Assembly: GCA_937982115.1 (NCBI GenBank)
Contig: CALJNE010000023.1
Coordinates: 1-37,547 of the forward strand
DNA: 37,547 nucleotides
Reading direction: 5' to 3'
DNA from: an uncultured Bacteroidales bacterium
GTDB taxonomy: Bacteria; Bacteroidota; Bacteroidia; Bacteroidales; ML635J-15
Shown: piece after piece, positions 1 to 7,614 of the stretch
How positions within the stretch are numbered: position 1 is the first letter of the stretch
Layout: every line of letters begins with the position of its first letter
Translations under genes and position numbers: made by a program
Notes under the pieces: generated by a model
Databases searched by the model: none
What the model was told of the DNA's origin: nothing
What the model saw: only the letters and a program-made list of their open reading frames with translations

Positions 1-2
1 AA

Positions 3-275
3 AATCTACTTAATTCAAGAATGAGAAAGAAACTATTTCTTATCGAAAAAAATGAGGTATTAAAGAAAGTTAATGAAAATTTTGAAGCAATTGTAACTTA
101 TTCAGAAAAATTTGAGATATCGTATTGTTTTGATATAACAAATAAAAAAATTGTCATGCCTAATGAAAAGAAAGAACTTGAAAATCTTTTAAATTTTTTA
201 AATGATGACCTTTTTAATTCACCAATAACAGGGAACAATTATGAAACCAACTCCAAAAGAAAAATTTCTAATTAA
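3..275 (+). CDS. C-terminal end of a DUF4868 / KwaB-like protein (5' truncated by the window edge)
   Basis: The frame is open to the left edge (the codons before the first ATG at 21 are all sense), so this is almost certainly the 3' end of a longer gene rather than an 84-residue protein. The last 25 residues, FLNDDLFNSPITG followed by YETNSKR, resemble the conserved C-terminal signature I associate with DUF4868, the family of the KwaB subunit of the Kiwa anti-phage system. KwaB works with the membrane protein KwaA; no kwaA is visible, but it would lie upstream, outside the window. The region upstream of the signature is lysine- and glutamate-rich, with no signal peptide or membrane segment. 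The neighbouring DNA (300-640) carries restriction-modification-like remnants, which fits a defence patch. The family call rests on a short C-terminal match from memory and could be wrong; the truncation itself is clear. Confidence 0.5.
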   Translation, partial: NLLNSRMRKKLFLIEKNEVLKKVNENFEAIVTYSEKFEISYCFDITNKKIVMPNEKKELENLLNFLNDDLFNSPITGNNYETNSKRKISN

Positions 276-315
276 ACTAAAAATTGATAAAAATGTAAAT
301 AAATTTTATTAAAGA

Positions 316-378
316 ATGCAAGTTAATCAGCTCTACGGGCTTACGGAGGAGGAGGTGATGATAGTAGAAGGGAAATAA
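316..378 (+). pseudogene. C-terminal tail remnant of a restriction-modification-type protein, copy 1
   Basis: This short frame translates to QLYGLTEEEVMIVEGK and then stops at TAA. It resembles the extreme C-terminus of Eco57I-like/type IIG DNA methylase-nucleases and related N-6 DNA methylases, which often end in a YGLTEEE-type motif followed by an I(V/I)EG. No longer reading frame joins it upstream, so only the tail is left. A near-identical copy lies at 558-602. The assignment is from motif memory. Confidence 0.4.
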
Positions 379-529
379 CTCTGTGCCCCTCCGTGCCCTC
401 TGTGGTGAAAAAAGTCTCACCACGGAGAACACAGAGATACACAGAGAAAAAAAACTCCGTGCCCCTCTGTGCCCTCTGTGGTGAAAAAAAGTCTCACCAC
501 GGAGAGCACAGAGATACACAGAGAAAAAG
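379..529. repeat. Two tandem copies (379-454, 455-529) of a palindromic repeat
   Basis: Each unit of about 76 bp begins CTCYGTGCCCCTCYGTGCCC, continues through TGTGGTGAAAAAA, then reads the near-complement CACCACGGAG, ACACAGAG, ACACAGAG and an A-run. Each unit is therefore a large imperfect inverted repeat, able to form a hairpin on either strand. The two units differ at only a few positions. A third, decayed half-copy follows at about 603-632. Such CTCTGTG/CACAGAG palindromes are recurrent intergenic elements in many bacterial genomes. The open frames across it on both strands (277-519 and 393-644) are translations of the repeat and not genes. Confidence 0.8.
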
Positions 530-542
530 AAGAATAAAACCC

Positions 543-644
543 TATGTGTATCTTTTGTACGGGCTTACGGAGGAGGAGGTGAGGATAATAGAAGGGAAAT
601 ACCCCCCTTGCCCTCTGAGGTGGAAAAAGAGTTTAAACACATGA
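543..644 (+). pseudogene. C-terminal tail remnant of a restriction-modification-type protein, copy 2
   Basis: In frame, 543-602 reads YVYLLYGLTEEEVRIIEGKY. At DNA level 558-602 matches 334-378 with two differences, so this is a direct duplication of copy 1. Here the stop codon after the tail is lost (TAA has become TAC) and the frame runs on into a decayed palindromic repeat until 644. It is a relic, not a gene. Confidence 0.4.
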
Positions 645-734
645 AATACTGATAATAAAAAAACTTATAAATTAAAAAGAGTAGAAAACACAGATACAAT
701 AAAAAAGGTTGATTTTTTATATTCCAGGACCAAT

Positions 735-1757
735 TTAAAAATCTAAAACTGTAACCCATTCAAAAGGATCTTCAATTTCGCCGAATTGAATTCCAACAAG
801 AGTTTCATATAGTTTTGTAGAAACCGGTCCTGCTTTACCATCTTTACAATAAGTAAATGTTTTTCCTGTATCCAGATCTTTAATTTCGCCTATTGGAGCA
901 ATAATAGCAGCAGTACCGCAAGCCCCAACTTCTTCGAAAGTTTCGAGTTCGTCAAATTCAACAGGCCGACGTTCTACTTTTAATCCAAGTAATTTGGCAA
1001 GTTCTTCTAGACTCTTATTTGTAATAGATCCTAGTATAGAAGTTGATTTTGGAGTTATGTAAGTATTGTTTTTTATTGCAAAAAAGTTTGCAGCACCAAT
1101 TTCGTCAATATATTTCTTTTCTTTAGCATCGAGGTACATTGGCGAACTGTAGCCTGCTTTATGAGCTTTCATTACTCCCTTAAGGCTTGCAGCATAATTA
1201 CCTCCTACTTTGTAAGTTCCGGTTCCAAGAGGAGCAGCTCTATCAGAATCGCGTACCACAGCAATTTTTACAGGATTAAAACCTTCTTTAAAATAAGGAC
1301 CAACAGGAGTAACAAAAATCAAAAAAGTGTACTCATCAGAAGGTTGCACTCCAACTTTTGGACCAGAACCAAAAAGCAATGGTCTTATATAGAGAGATGC
1401 TCCGGTACCATAAGGCGGAACAAATTCTTGATTAAGCTCCACAACTTTTTTAACCATGTTGAAAAATAGATCATCATCAATTTCAGCCATAAAAATACCA
1501 TGAGCCGAATGACGTAGTCTGGCTGCATTTTCTTGCCATCTAAAAAGACGAATTTTACCGTCTTTGCCCCGATATGCTTTCATCCCCTCAAATGCTTCCT
1601 GTCCATAATGCAAGGCTGTAGCAGCAATGTGGATGTTTATATACTCGGAATCTGTGACTTCAATATCGCCCCATTTTCCGTCTTTCCAAACACAACGAAC
1701 ATTGTAGTTGGTTTTTACGTAACCAAATGGTAATTGAGACCAATTTAAATCTATCAT
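735..1757 (-). CDS. ilvE: Branched-chain-amino-acid aminotransferase
   Basis: Cytosolic PLP enzyme that transfers the amino group between glutamate and the 2-oxo acids of leucine, isoleucine and valine, the last step of branched-chain amino-acid synthesis and the first of their breakdown. The 340 residues match the longer BCAT type (class IV aminotransferase fold). Visible signatures are ALHYGQEAFEGMKAYR (res 48-63), the substrate-side arginine in LYIRPLLFG (122-130), the PLP lysine K183 in GTYKVGGNYAAS, the YIDEIGAANFF strand (217-227) and the phosphate-binding EEVGACGTAA stretch (275-284). All key residues are present. It stands alone on its strand; a TACTTTTG box (complement of 1782-1789) lies 25 bp upstream of the start codon. 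The start at MIDLNW fits the family's N-terminus. Confidence 0.93.
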   Translation of the reverse strand: MIDLNWSQLPFGYVKTNYNVRCVWKDGKWGDIEVTDSEYINIHIAATALHYGQEAFEGMKAYRGKDGKIRLFRWQENAARLRHSAHGIFMAEIDDDLFFNMVKKVVELNQEFVPPYGTGASLYIRPLLFGSGPKVGVQPSDEYTFLIFVTPVGPYFKEGFNPVKIAVVRDSDRAAPLGTGTYKVGGNYAASLKGVMKAHKAGYSSPMYLDAKEKKYIDEIGAANFFAIKNNTYITPKSTSILGSITNKSLEELAKLLGLKVERRPVEFDELETFEEVGACGTAAIIAPIGEIKDLDTGKTFTYCKDGKAGPVSTKLYETLVGIQFGEIEDPFEWVTVLDF

Positions 1758-1781
1758 AATACTAAAATTTTATTCGTTGCT

Positions 1782-1789
1782 CAAAAGTA
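1782..1789 (-). promoter_or_regulatory. Possible -7 box (TACTTTTG) for ilvE
   Basis: This matches the Bacteroidota -7 consensus TAnnTTTG and sits 25 bp upstream of the ilvE start. About 18 bp further upstream is only TTTAG, a near miss to the TTTG -33 element. Confidence 0.4.
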
Positions 1790-1852
1790 TAAATCTATTT
1801 TTAATTTTCTAAATAAAAAACTATGTTTTACAATAGAATTAAAAAGAATTTT

Positions 1853-3307
1853 TTACCAACCGAATAATTTTAGTATTTTGGGTTTAATTTCAGTATTATC
1901 TATAGCTCCTCCAAAATTTTCAGATCCCTTGCCAATTGCATAAACCGGAACTTTATCAGCAAGGTGATTCCATGTTGTGAAATTTAATCCTATATTACGA
2001 ATTATTACTTTTGAAATTGCTACCGCTACCGGATTATACTCATCGTATTTTATTCTTAACTCTTCCTCTGTTAGGTTTGTTCGGGCAAAAAAGTAATAAT
2101 CAAAAGCAGATTTTAATTCAATCATATCATTTTTAGTAAAATTTGGCAAGGGACTGTAAAAGTTTTCATCGGCTAATTTTAAAACTTCCTTAATAGAATA
2201 ATCAGTGGCATTTTCTTTATAATTATCTAAAACACCGGAAAAATATTTCAAAGAATGTTTATAATTTAGTAAAAGAGATAAATTAGTCTGGTATTCTTTT
2301 TCATAATTTCCGATTGATATACCGCCTGTGTCATGGTCAGATGTAACGATTATTAAAGTTTGGTCGGGATATTTCTGATAAAATTCGAGAGCCTTTTTTA
2401 TGGCAAGGTCAAAATCAATAACTTCGAGTGCAAGAGTTGCAGGGTCGTTTTCGTGAGCAGCCCAATCAATTTTACCTCCTTCAATCATAATAAAAAAGCC
2501 CTTTTCATTATACAGAAAATCTATTGCTTTTTCAACAATTTCAGCAAGAGAAAAACCACCGAGCTTTTTACGGTCAATGGCATAAGGCATATCGGCTTCG
2601 TCGAGTAATACCGGATTTGTAAAATATATTCCTTTTTTATCTTTGACCAAAGTTTTCCAATTATCAAAGCTGTTGGTAATAACAAAATCATTTTCTTGAG
2701 TAATTTCATACAAGCTTTTTTTGTCGTTGTTTTTATCATTTGGTTTAAGAAAACCACCTCCACCGAAGAAATCAAAACCGCTTTCATAAAGTTGAAGACC
2801 AATATTATAATAGTCTCTCCTATTTTTATTACTTGCGTAAAAAGCGGCAGGAGTTGCATGATTTATTCCCACAGTAGTAATAATTCCTACTTTAAAACCA
2901 TTTTGTTTTGCAATTTTAGCAATGGATAAAGGAGGATTATCGAGGTGTGGATAATATGAAATTGTACCAAAACTTGCTTTTTCGCCGCAAGCAATAGCTG
3001 AACCGGCAGCACCTGAATCTGTTATTAAATTATCGGCACAATCGGTAGTGCAATCTCCATGCACCGGAAAGCCTGTAAAAGTAAGCCTTTTAAAACCAGT
3101 TTTTTCATCCTGAATCGATAGATAGGCTTCTGCAATACTAACATTCCCGAATCCCATGCCATCACCAATAAATAGAAAAATATATTTAGGTTTGGATTCA
3201 GGAGACTTTTCTCCAGGATTACAGGAATAAAATCCAAATACAACAGCCAACAAAAGAACTAATCCGGGAATAACACTGTACCTAAAAATCAAAAATTTGC
3301 TTTTCAT
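1853..3307 (-). CDS. Alkaline phosphatase, lipoprotein-anchored
   Basis: Metal-dependent phosphomonoesterase of the PhoA-type alkaline phosphatase superfamily that releases phosphate from organic phosphate esters outside the cytoplasm. The N-terminus is a lipoprotein signal (hydrophobic 12-27, lipobox cysteine C29 in FYSC). Active-site pieces are in order: FIGDGMG with D49, the phosphorylated serine S98 in TDSGAAGSA, the H150/T152 site in GINHATPAA, the metal ligands E277, D281 and H285 in IEGGKIDWAAHEND, D324/H325 in VTSDHDTGG, and H448 in the C-terminal NHLADKVPVYAIGKG. At 484 residues it is full length. Its start (3307) lies 92 bp from cysS on the opposite strand, so the two have divergent promoters. 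No Pho-box-like repeat was recognised. Substrate preference cannot be read from the sequence. Confidence 0.9.
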   Translation of the reverse strand: MKSKFLIFRYSVIPGLVLLLAVVFGFYSCNPGEKSPESKPKYIFLFIGDGMGFGNVSIAEAYLSIQDEKTGFKRLTFTGFPVHGDCTTDCADNLITDSGAAGSAIACGEKASFGTISYYPHLDNPPLSIAKIAKQNGFKVGIITTVGINHATPAAFYASNKNRRDYYNIGLQLYESGFDFFGGGGFLKPNDKNNDKKSLYEITQENDFVITNSFDNWKTLVKDKKGIYFTNPVLLDEADMPYAIDRKKLGGFSLAEIVEKAIDFLYNEKGFFIMIEGGKIDWAAHENDPATLALEVIDFDLAIKKALEFYQKYPDQTLIIVTSDHDTGGISIGNYEKEYQTNLSLLLNYKHSLKYFSGVLDNYKENATDYSIKEVLKLADENFYSPLPNFTKNDMIELKSAFDYYFFARTNLTEEELRIKYDEYNPVAVAISKVIIRNIGLNFTTWNHLADKVPVYAIGKGSENFGGAIDNTEIKPKILKLFGW

Positions 3308-3354
3308 AAAACTTTAATTTAGTTTAAATATTTTCATTATGAACAAATAAGTTA

Positions 3355-3362
3355 TAATTTTG
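3355..3362 (+). promoter_or_regulatory. Possible -7 box (TAATTTTG) for cysS
   Basis: TAATTTTG matches TAnnTTTG and lies 37 bp before the cysS start codon, inside the divergent gap with the phosphatase gene. No clear TTTG -33 element was found 18-20 bp upstream, so this is only a candidate. Confidence 0.35.
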
Positions 3363-3399
3363 TCAAAAATAAATTAAAAATTTTAATTAAAAGTTAATT

Positions 3400-4869
3400 A
3401 TGGCAGACTTAAATATTAATATTTATAATTCACTCACCAGAAAAAAAGAAAAATTTGTACCGATTAAATATCCGTTTGTAGGGATGTATGTTTGCGGTCC
3501 GACAGTTTACGGAGATCCTCATTTAGGACATGCTCGTCCTGCCATAACTTTCGATTTGTTGTTCAGATATCTTAAACATCTTGGGTATAAAGTAAGATAT
3601 GTTCGTAATATTACAGATGTCGGTCATTTAGAAAACGATGCCGACGAAGGTGAAGATAAAATAGGCAAAAAGGCAAAACTCGAACAACTCGAGCCCATGG
3701 AAATTGTGGACTACTACACTAACCGCTATCACAAAGCCATGGAGCAATTAAACGTACTCACTCCGAGTATAGAGCCAAGAGCATCAGGTCATATTATCGA
3801 GCAAATAGAAATGACAAAGAAAATACTCGAAGCAGGATACGCTTATATTAGTAATGGCTCTGTGTATTTTGATGTTTTAAAATACAGCGAAAAATACAAT
3901 TACGGTAAGCTCTCCGGCAGGGTACTCGAGGATCTTTATTCCAATACAAGAGAACTTGACGGACAACACGAAAAGAAAAACAGTTTTGATTTTGCTCTCT
4001 GGAAAAAAGCAAGTCCCGAACACATTATGCGCTGGCCATCTCCATGGAGTGTTGGATTTCCAGGATGGCATCTCGAATGCTCGGTAATGGGACATAAATA
4101 CCTGGGCGAACAATTTGATATTCATGGAGGTGGAATGGATTTATTGTTCCCTCATCATGAATGCGAAATTGCTCAAAATACTGTTGCTGTTGGCGAAAAC
4201 TCCATTAAATACTGGATTCACAACAATATGATTACCATAAACGGTCAGAAAATGGGAAAATCTCTTGGCAATTTTATAACTCTTGAAGAAATTTTCACAG
4301 GTAATCATAAATTGTTAGAACAGGCTTACTCCCCAATGACTATAAGATTTTTCATTTTACAAGCCCATTACAGGAGTACTCTTGATTTTAGTAACGAAGC
4401 TCTTAAAGCTGCCGAAAAAGGACTTGCAAGACTGCTTAAAGGTGCCGAGATTCTTGAAAAATTAAAATCTTCTGATTCTTCAGATGTTAATGCTACCGAA
4501 TTGAAAGAAAAATGCTACGAAGCAATGAACGATGACTTAAATTCACCAATAGTCATTGCAAACCTCTTTGAGGCATTAAAAACCATCAACAGCATTGATA
4601 ACGGCACTTTAAAAATTGACGCAAATAATCTCCAAATACTAAAAGAAACCTACAATACTTTCTTGTTTGACATTCTTGGAATTATTCCGGAGAAAAAATC
4701 CAATGCCGATAGCGAAGTTCTAAAACCGGTTGTTGATTTAGTATTAAATCTTAGACTTAAAGCAAAAAAGGAAAAAGATTTCAGTACTTCCGATTACATA
4801 AGAGATGAATTAACTAAACTCGGATTCAAAATTAAAGACACAAAAGAAGGTTTTGAATGGGAATTATAA
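3400..4869 (+). CDS. cysS: Cysteine--tRNA ligase
   Basis: Class I aminoacyl-tRNA synthetase that attaches cysteine to tRNA-Cys in the cytosol. The HIGH motif is HLGH at 41-44, just after [10 protein letters not shown]. The active-site zinc ligands are visible: C32, C227 in WHLECSVMG, and the HHECE motif (252-256). The KMSKS loop reads KMGKSLGN (284-291), a variant seen in other Bacteroidota enzymes. The C-terminal DALR-like helical and anticodon region runs from about 320 to the end. Length (489) is normal. It is followed after 6 bp by an acetyltransferase gene, probably in the same transcript, and both end at the hairpin near 5358-5386. Confidence 0.97.
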   Translation: MADLNINIYNSLTRKKEKFVPIKYPFVGMYVCGPTVYGDPHLGHARPAITFDLLFRYLKHLGYKVRYVRNITDVGHLENDADEGEDKIGKKAKLEQLEPMEIVDYYTNRYHKAMEQLNVLTPSIEPRASGHIIEQIEMTKKILEAGYAYISNGSVYFDVLKYSEKYNYGKLSGRVLEDLYSNTRELDGQHEKKNSFDFALWKKASPEHIMRWPSPWSVGFPGWHLECSVMGHKYLGEQFDIHGGGMDLLFPHHECEIAQNTVAVGENSIKYWIHNNMITINGQKMGKSLGNFITLEEIFTGNHKLLEQAYSPMTIRFFILQAHYRSTLDFSNEALKAAEKGLARLLKGAEILEKLKSSDSSDVNATELKEKCYEAMNDDLNSPIVIANLFEALKTINSIDNGTLKIDANNLQILKETYNTFLFDILGIIPEKKSNADSEVLKPVVDLVLNLRLKAKKEKDFSTSDYIRDELTKLGFKIKDTKEGFEWEL

Positions 4870-4875
4870 TATTAA

Positions 4876-5352
4876 ATGAATTTTTCAATAATGAATGAGA
4901 TAATAATTAGAAAAGCTGAACCTAAAGATTTTCCTGAAATCTTGAGAATGATACAGGATTTAGCTAAATTTGAAAAAGCTCCCGAACAAGTTATAAACTC
5001 TGTTGAAAAAATGAATAAAGAAAAAGACTTGTTCGGGTGTTTTCTCGCCGTTAACGAAAATGATGAAATAATGGGAATGGCATTATATTTCTTTGCATAT
5101 TTTACCTGGGTCGGTAAATCTTTATATCTTGATGACCTCTATGTAAAGCCCGAGTACAGATGCAAAGGCATAGGAACAAAACTACTCGAAGAAATTTTTG
5201 CACTTGCAAAAAAAGAAAATTGCGGCAGATTACGCTGGCAGGTTCTAAATTGGAACACTGCTGCCATTAAACTTTACGAAAAATTGGGAGCTATGATTGA
5301 TAATGAATGGAGTAATTGCGATTTCGATTATCAACAGATACAAAAGTTTTGA
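4876..5352 (+). CDS. GNAT N-acetyltransferase, diamine/thialysine acetyltransferase-like
   Basis: Acetyl-CoA-dependent N-acetyltransferase of the spermidine/spermine (SSAT) and thialysine acetyltransferase type. Signatures in order are IIIRKAEPKDFPEIL at the N-terminus, LAKFEKAPEQV (~34-44), the substrate-side strand MALYFFAYFTWVGKSLYLDDLYV, the acetyl-CoA loop YRCKGIG, and the family-typical LRWQVLNWNTAAIKLYEKLGA. The likely acceptor is a small primary amine such as a polyamine or S-aminoethylcysteine, but this is inferred from family resemblance only. The ATG at 4891 gives MNEIIIRKAEP, which matches the family N-terminus better than the ATG at 4876, and is probably the true start. It lies 6 bp after cysS. 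Confidence 0.85.
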   Translation: MNFSIMNEIIIRKAEPKDFPEILRMIQDLAKFEKAPEQVINSVEKMNKEKDLFGCFLAVNENDEIMGMALYFFAYFTWVGKSLYLDDLYVKPEYRCKGIGTKLLEEIFALAKKENCGRLRWQVLNWNTAAIKLYEKLGAMIDNEWSNCDFDYQQIQKF

Positions 5353-5357
5353 AACAA

Positions 5358-5386
5358 AAAACTCCTGAAATTCAGGAGTTTTTTTA
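5358..5386. terminator. Bidirectional rho-independent terminator
   Basis: AAAAACTCCTGA / TCAGGAGTTTTT forms a near-perfect hairpin with a 3-nt loop and T-runs on both strands. It separates the cysS-acetyltransferase unit (plus) from the peroxiredoxin gene (minus), whose stop codon is at 5390, and can serve both. Confidence 0.85.
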
Positions 5387-5389
5387 TTT

Positions 5390-6022
5390 TTAATGTTTTG
5401 CAAGATAATCAGCAACACCGTCATGACTGGCTTTCATAGTTTCCTGCCCTTTGTGCCAGTTTGCCGGACACACCTCTCCTAGTTCTTCAAAAGTTTGCCA
5501 TGCGTCAATAATTCTTAAAACTTCATCAACATTTCTACCAATTGGCATATCATTTACAATTTGATGACGAACAATTCCGTTTTTATCAATAAAGAAAAGC
5601 CCACGATAAGCAACAAGTTCTCCCTCGGCAATCATTTCACCATCTTCATTAAAATCCCAGTAGCCAGCTAAAACATCGTAATTTGTTGAAATAGTTTTAT
5701 TCGTATCTGCCACAACAGGATATTTTACACCTTTAATTCCTCCCAATTCTTTAGGTAACTGTAACCATCCCCAGTGCGATTGTTCTGTGTCTGTACTAAC
5801 TGCAATGACCTGGACATTACGTTTTTCAAATTCTTCGAGTTTTTCCTGAAAAGCATGCAACTCAGTAGGACAAACAAATGTAAAATCCTTGGGATAAAAG
5901 AATAAAACAACATACTTTTTACCGATAAAATCAGCTAAAGAAAATTCAGAAACAATTCTTTCACCGTCCACTACTGCCTGAGCAGTGAATAAAGGAGCTT
6001 TTTTACCAACTAATACTGCCAT
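5390..6022 (-). CDS. Peroxiredoxin, typical 2-Cys (Prx1/AhpC type)
   Basis: Thiol peroxidase that reduces hydrogen peroxide and organic hydroperoxides in the cytosol. The peroxidatic cysteine is C51 in FFYPKDFTFVCPTELH, with T48 and P44 of the PxxxT/SxxC motif in place; the resolving cysteine is C185 in GEVCPANWHKG, so it works as an obligate dimer. The GGIKG stretch (~94-98) is a variant of the GGLG loop linked to overoxidation sensitivity in eukaryotic Prx1. Length (210) is normal. No AhpF-like reductase lies nearby, so electrons must come from a partner elsewhere. It is monocistronic, with the shared hairpin at 5358-5386 downstream. Confidence 0.95.
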   Translation of the reverse strand: MAVLVGKKAPLFTAQAVVDGERIVSEFSLADFIGKKYVVLFFYPKDFTFVCPTELHAFQEKLEEFEKRNVQVIAVSTDTEQSHWGWLQLPKELGGIKGVKYPVVADTNKTISTNYDVLAGYWDFNEDGEMIAEGELVAYRGLFFIDKNGIVRHQIVNDMPIGRNVDEVLRIIDAWQTFEELGEVCPANWHKGQETMKASHDGVADYLAKH

Positions 6023-6079
6023 ATTTATTTATTTTAGTTAAACTTTTATTATAACAGTATTAGAAGCAAAAAGTTCAAA

Positions 6080-7606
6080 TTAATTTATATTTTTTTGTCG
6101 GATAAGTTTTTCACTAATATCAGAGACAAAAAGAGTCATTATACCAGCAATAATCATCATAGCTCCACCAAAAATGAGCGTATAAATAGCATGCTGATTA
6201 AACAAGTGTTTGGTCATAGCACCCAGAATTGTTGCTGCCAGAATTTGAGGAAGAACGATAAAAAAGTTAAAAATTCCCATATAAATTCCCATTTTGTGTT
6301 CGGGCAGAGAACCGGTTAGAATAGCATAAGGCATTGAAAGAATACTTGCCCATGCTAATCCTACTCCTAGCATTGGGAGTATAAGCATTTGCGGATCTTT
6401 GAATAAAAACAATGATGCTAAACTGATACCTCCGATTATTAAGCATATTGTATGAGTAATTTTTCGGGAGGTATATTTTGCCAAAATTGGAAGTAAAAAT
6501 GCAAAAATAGCAGCAGCACCGTTATAAACAGCAAATAACACACCAACCCAATTTGCACCTTTATTAAAAAGTTCGGATGTTGGATCTTTAGTCCCATATA
6601 TATGGTCAGTAACTGCTGCAGTGGTATAAATCCACATTGCAAACAAAGCCAGCCATGTAAAAAATTGTACTACAGCCAGTTGCTTCATAGTTTTTGGCAT
6701 CTTTAACAAATCCGAAAAAATTTCTACAAGCCCGCTTGAGGAATTTTTATTTTTTCTCAAATACCAGCTTATAAACATCATAATAGAGAACAAAACTAAA
6801 ATTCCTGCAAGGATGTAAATTTCTTTCTCCATTTTTAAGTAATAAACCAATGCAGCAATTACAACTCCAAGGGAAGCAAAAATACCTGCAGTATTTAAAA
6901 ATCTTTTAGCATCAACTATTTCGTCGGTGTAGTTCTGAAGTTTACGTTTTTCGGCAGCAGCAGTTTCAAACTGTATAACTTCTTCGGGCGAATATTCTTT
7001 GGTTGAAATTACAGTCCAAAGCACAGTTAAAAAGAACACTGCAGCTCCAATATAGAAAGCATATTTTACCGATGGCGGAATATGACCTTCAGGGGCAGTA
7101 TTTTCAATACCGAGAATATTTGTAAGAAGATAAGGTAAAGCCGAAGCTACAACAGCTCCCGTACCAATAAAGAAGCTTTGCATGGCAAAGCCGGCAGTAC
7201 GTTGTTCGTCGGGTAATAAATCTCCAACAAAGGCACGGAAAGGCTCCATAGATATATTAATCGAAGCATCCATTATCCAGAGCATTCCGGCAGCAACCCA
7301 CAAAGCCGGGGAATTGGGCATAAATATCAAAGCTATTGAGGCCAAAATTGCTCCAACTAGGAAATATGGACGTCTGCGTCCCAGTCTTGTCCATGTTTTA
7401 TCACTAAAGTGACCAATAATAGGCTGTATAATAAGACCCGTAATTGGAGCTGCTATCCATAAAACCGGAATTGCATCCATTTCGGCTCCAAGAGTTTGAA
7501 AAATACGACTTACGTTAGCATTTTGCAAACCAAAACCAAATTGTATCCCCAGAAATCCGAAACTCATGTTCCAGATTTGCCAAAAACTTAAACGTGGCTT
7601 TTTCAT
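6080..7606 (-). CDS. MFS sugar transporter, GPH/SLC45-like (maltose/sucrose-type symporter)
   Basis: Inner-membrane cation-sugar symporter, 508 residues with about 12 hydrophobic segments. The N-terminal MSFGFLGIQFGFGLQNANVSRIF and the loop GHFSDKTWTRLGRRRPYF (about res 65-82) are the hallmark of the glycoside-pentoside-hexuronide/SLC45 group. A charged cytoplasmic loop around residues 207-232 separates the two halves. It is the last gene of a four-gene minus-strand operon, 8 bp after the stop codon of the GH13 enzyme, so uptake of maltose or short maltodextrins is the best guess. The substrate is inferred from the neighbouring amylase rather than from binding residues. Confidence 0.85.
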   Translation of the reverse strand: MKKPRLSFWQIWNMSFGFLGIQFGFGLQNANVSRIFQTLGAEMDAIPVLWIAAPITGLIIQPIIGHFSDKTWTRLGRRRPYFLVGAILASIALIFMPNSPALWVAAGMLWIMDASINISMEPFRAFVGDLLPDEQRTAGFAMQSFFIGTGAVVASALPYLLTNILGIENTAPEGHIPPSVKYAFYIGAAVFFLTVLWTVISTKEYSPEEVIQFETAAAEKRKLQNYTDEIVDAKRFLNTAGIFASLGVVIAALVYYLKMEKEIYILAGILVLFSIMMFISWYLRKNKNSSSGLVEIFSDLLKMPKTMKQLAVVQFFTWLALFAMWIYTTAAVTDHIYGTKDPTSELFNKGANWVGVLFAVYNGAAAIFAFLLPILAKYTSRKITHTICLIIGGISLASLFLFKDPQMLILPMLGVGLAWASILSMPYAILTGSLPEHKMGIYMGIFNFFIVLPQILAATILGAMTKHLFNQHAIYTLIFGGAMMIIAGIMTLFVSDISEKLIRQKNIN

Positions 7607-7614
7607 AATATAAT

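Noticed and set aside
277-644. Open frames on both strands across the left-hand repeat block
   Set aside because: They translate the palindromic repeat (HHREHRD/QRK-type strings) and have no start context or conserved domain.
2521-2859. Minus-strand 112-codon frame inside the phosphatase gene
   Set aside because: Shifted-frame shadow of the alkaline phosphatase; no domain and low-complexity Ile/Leu/Lys composition.
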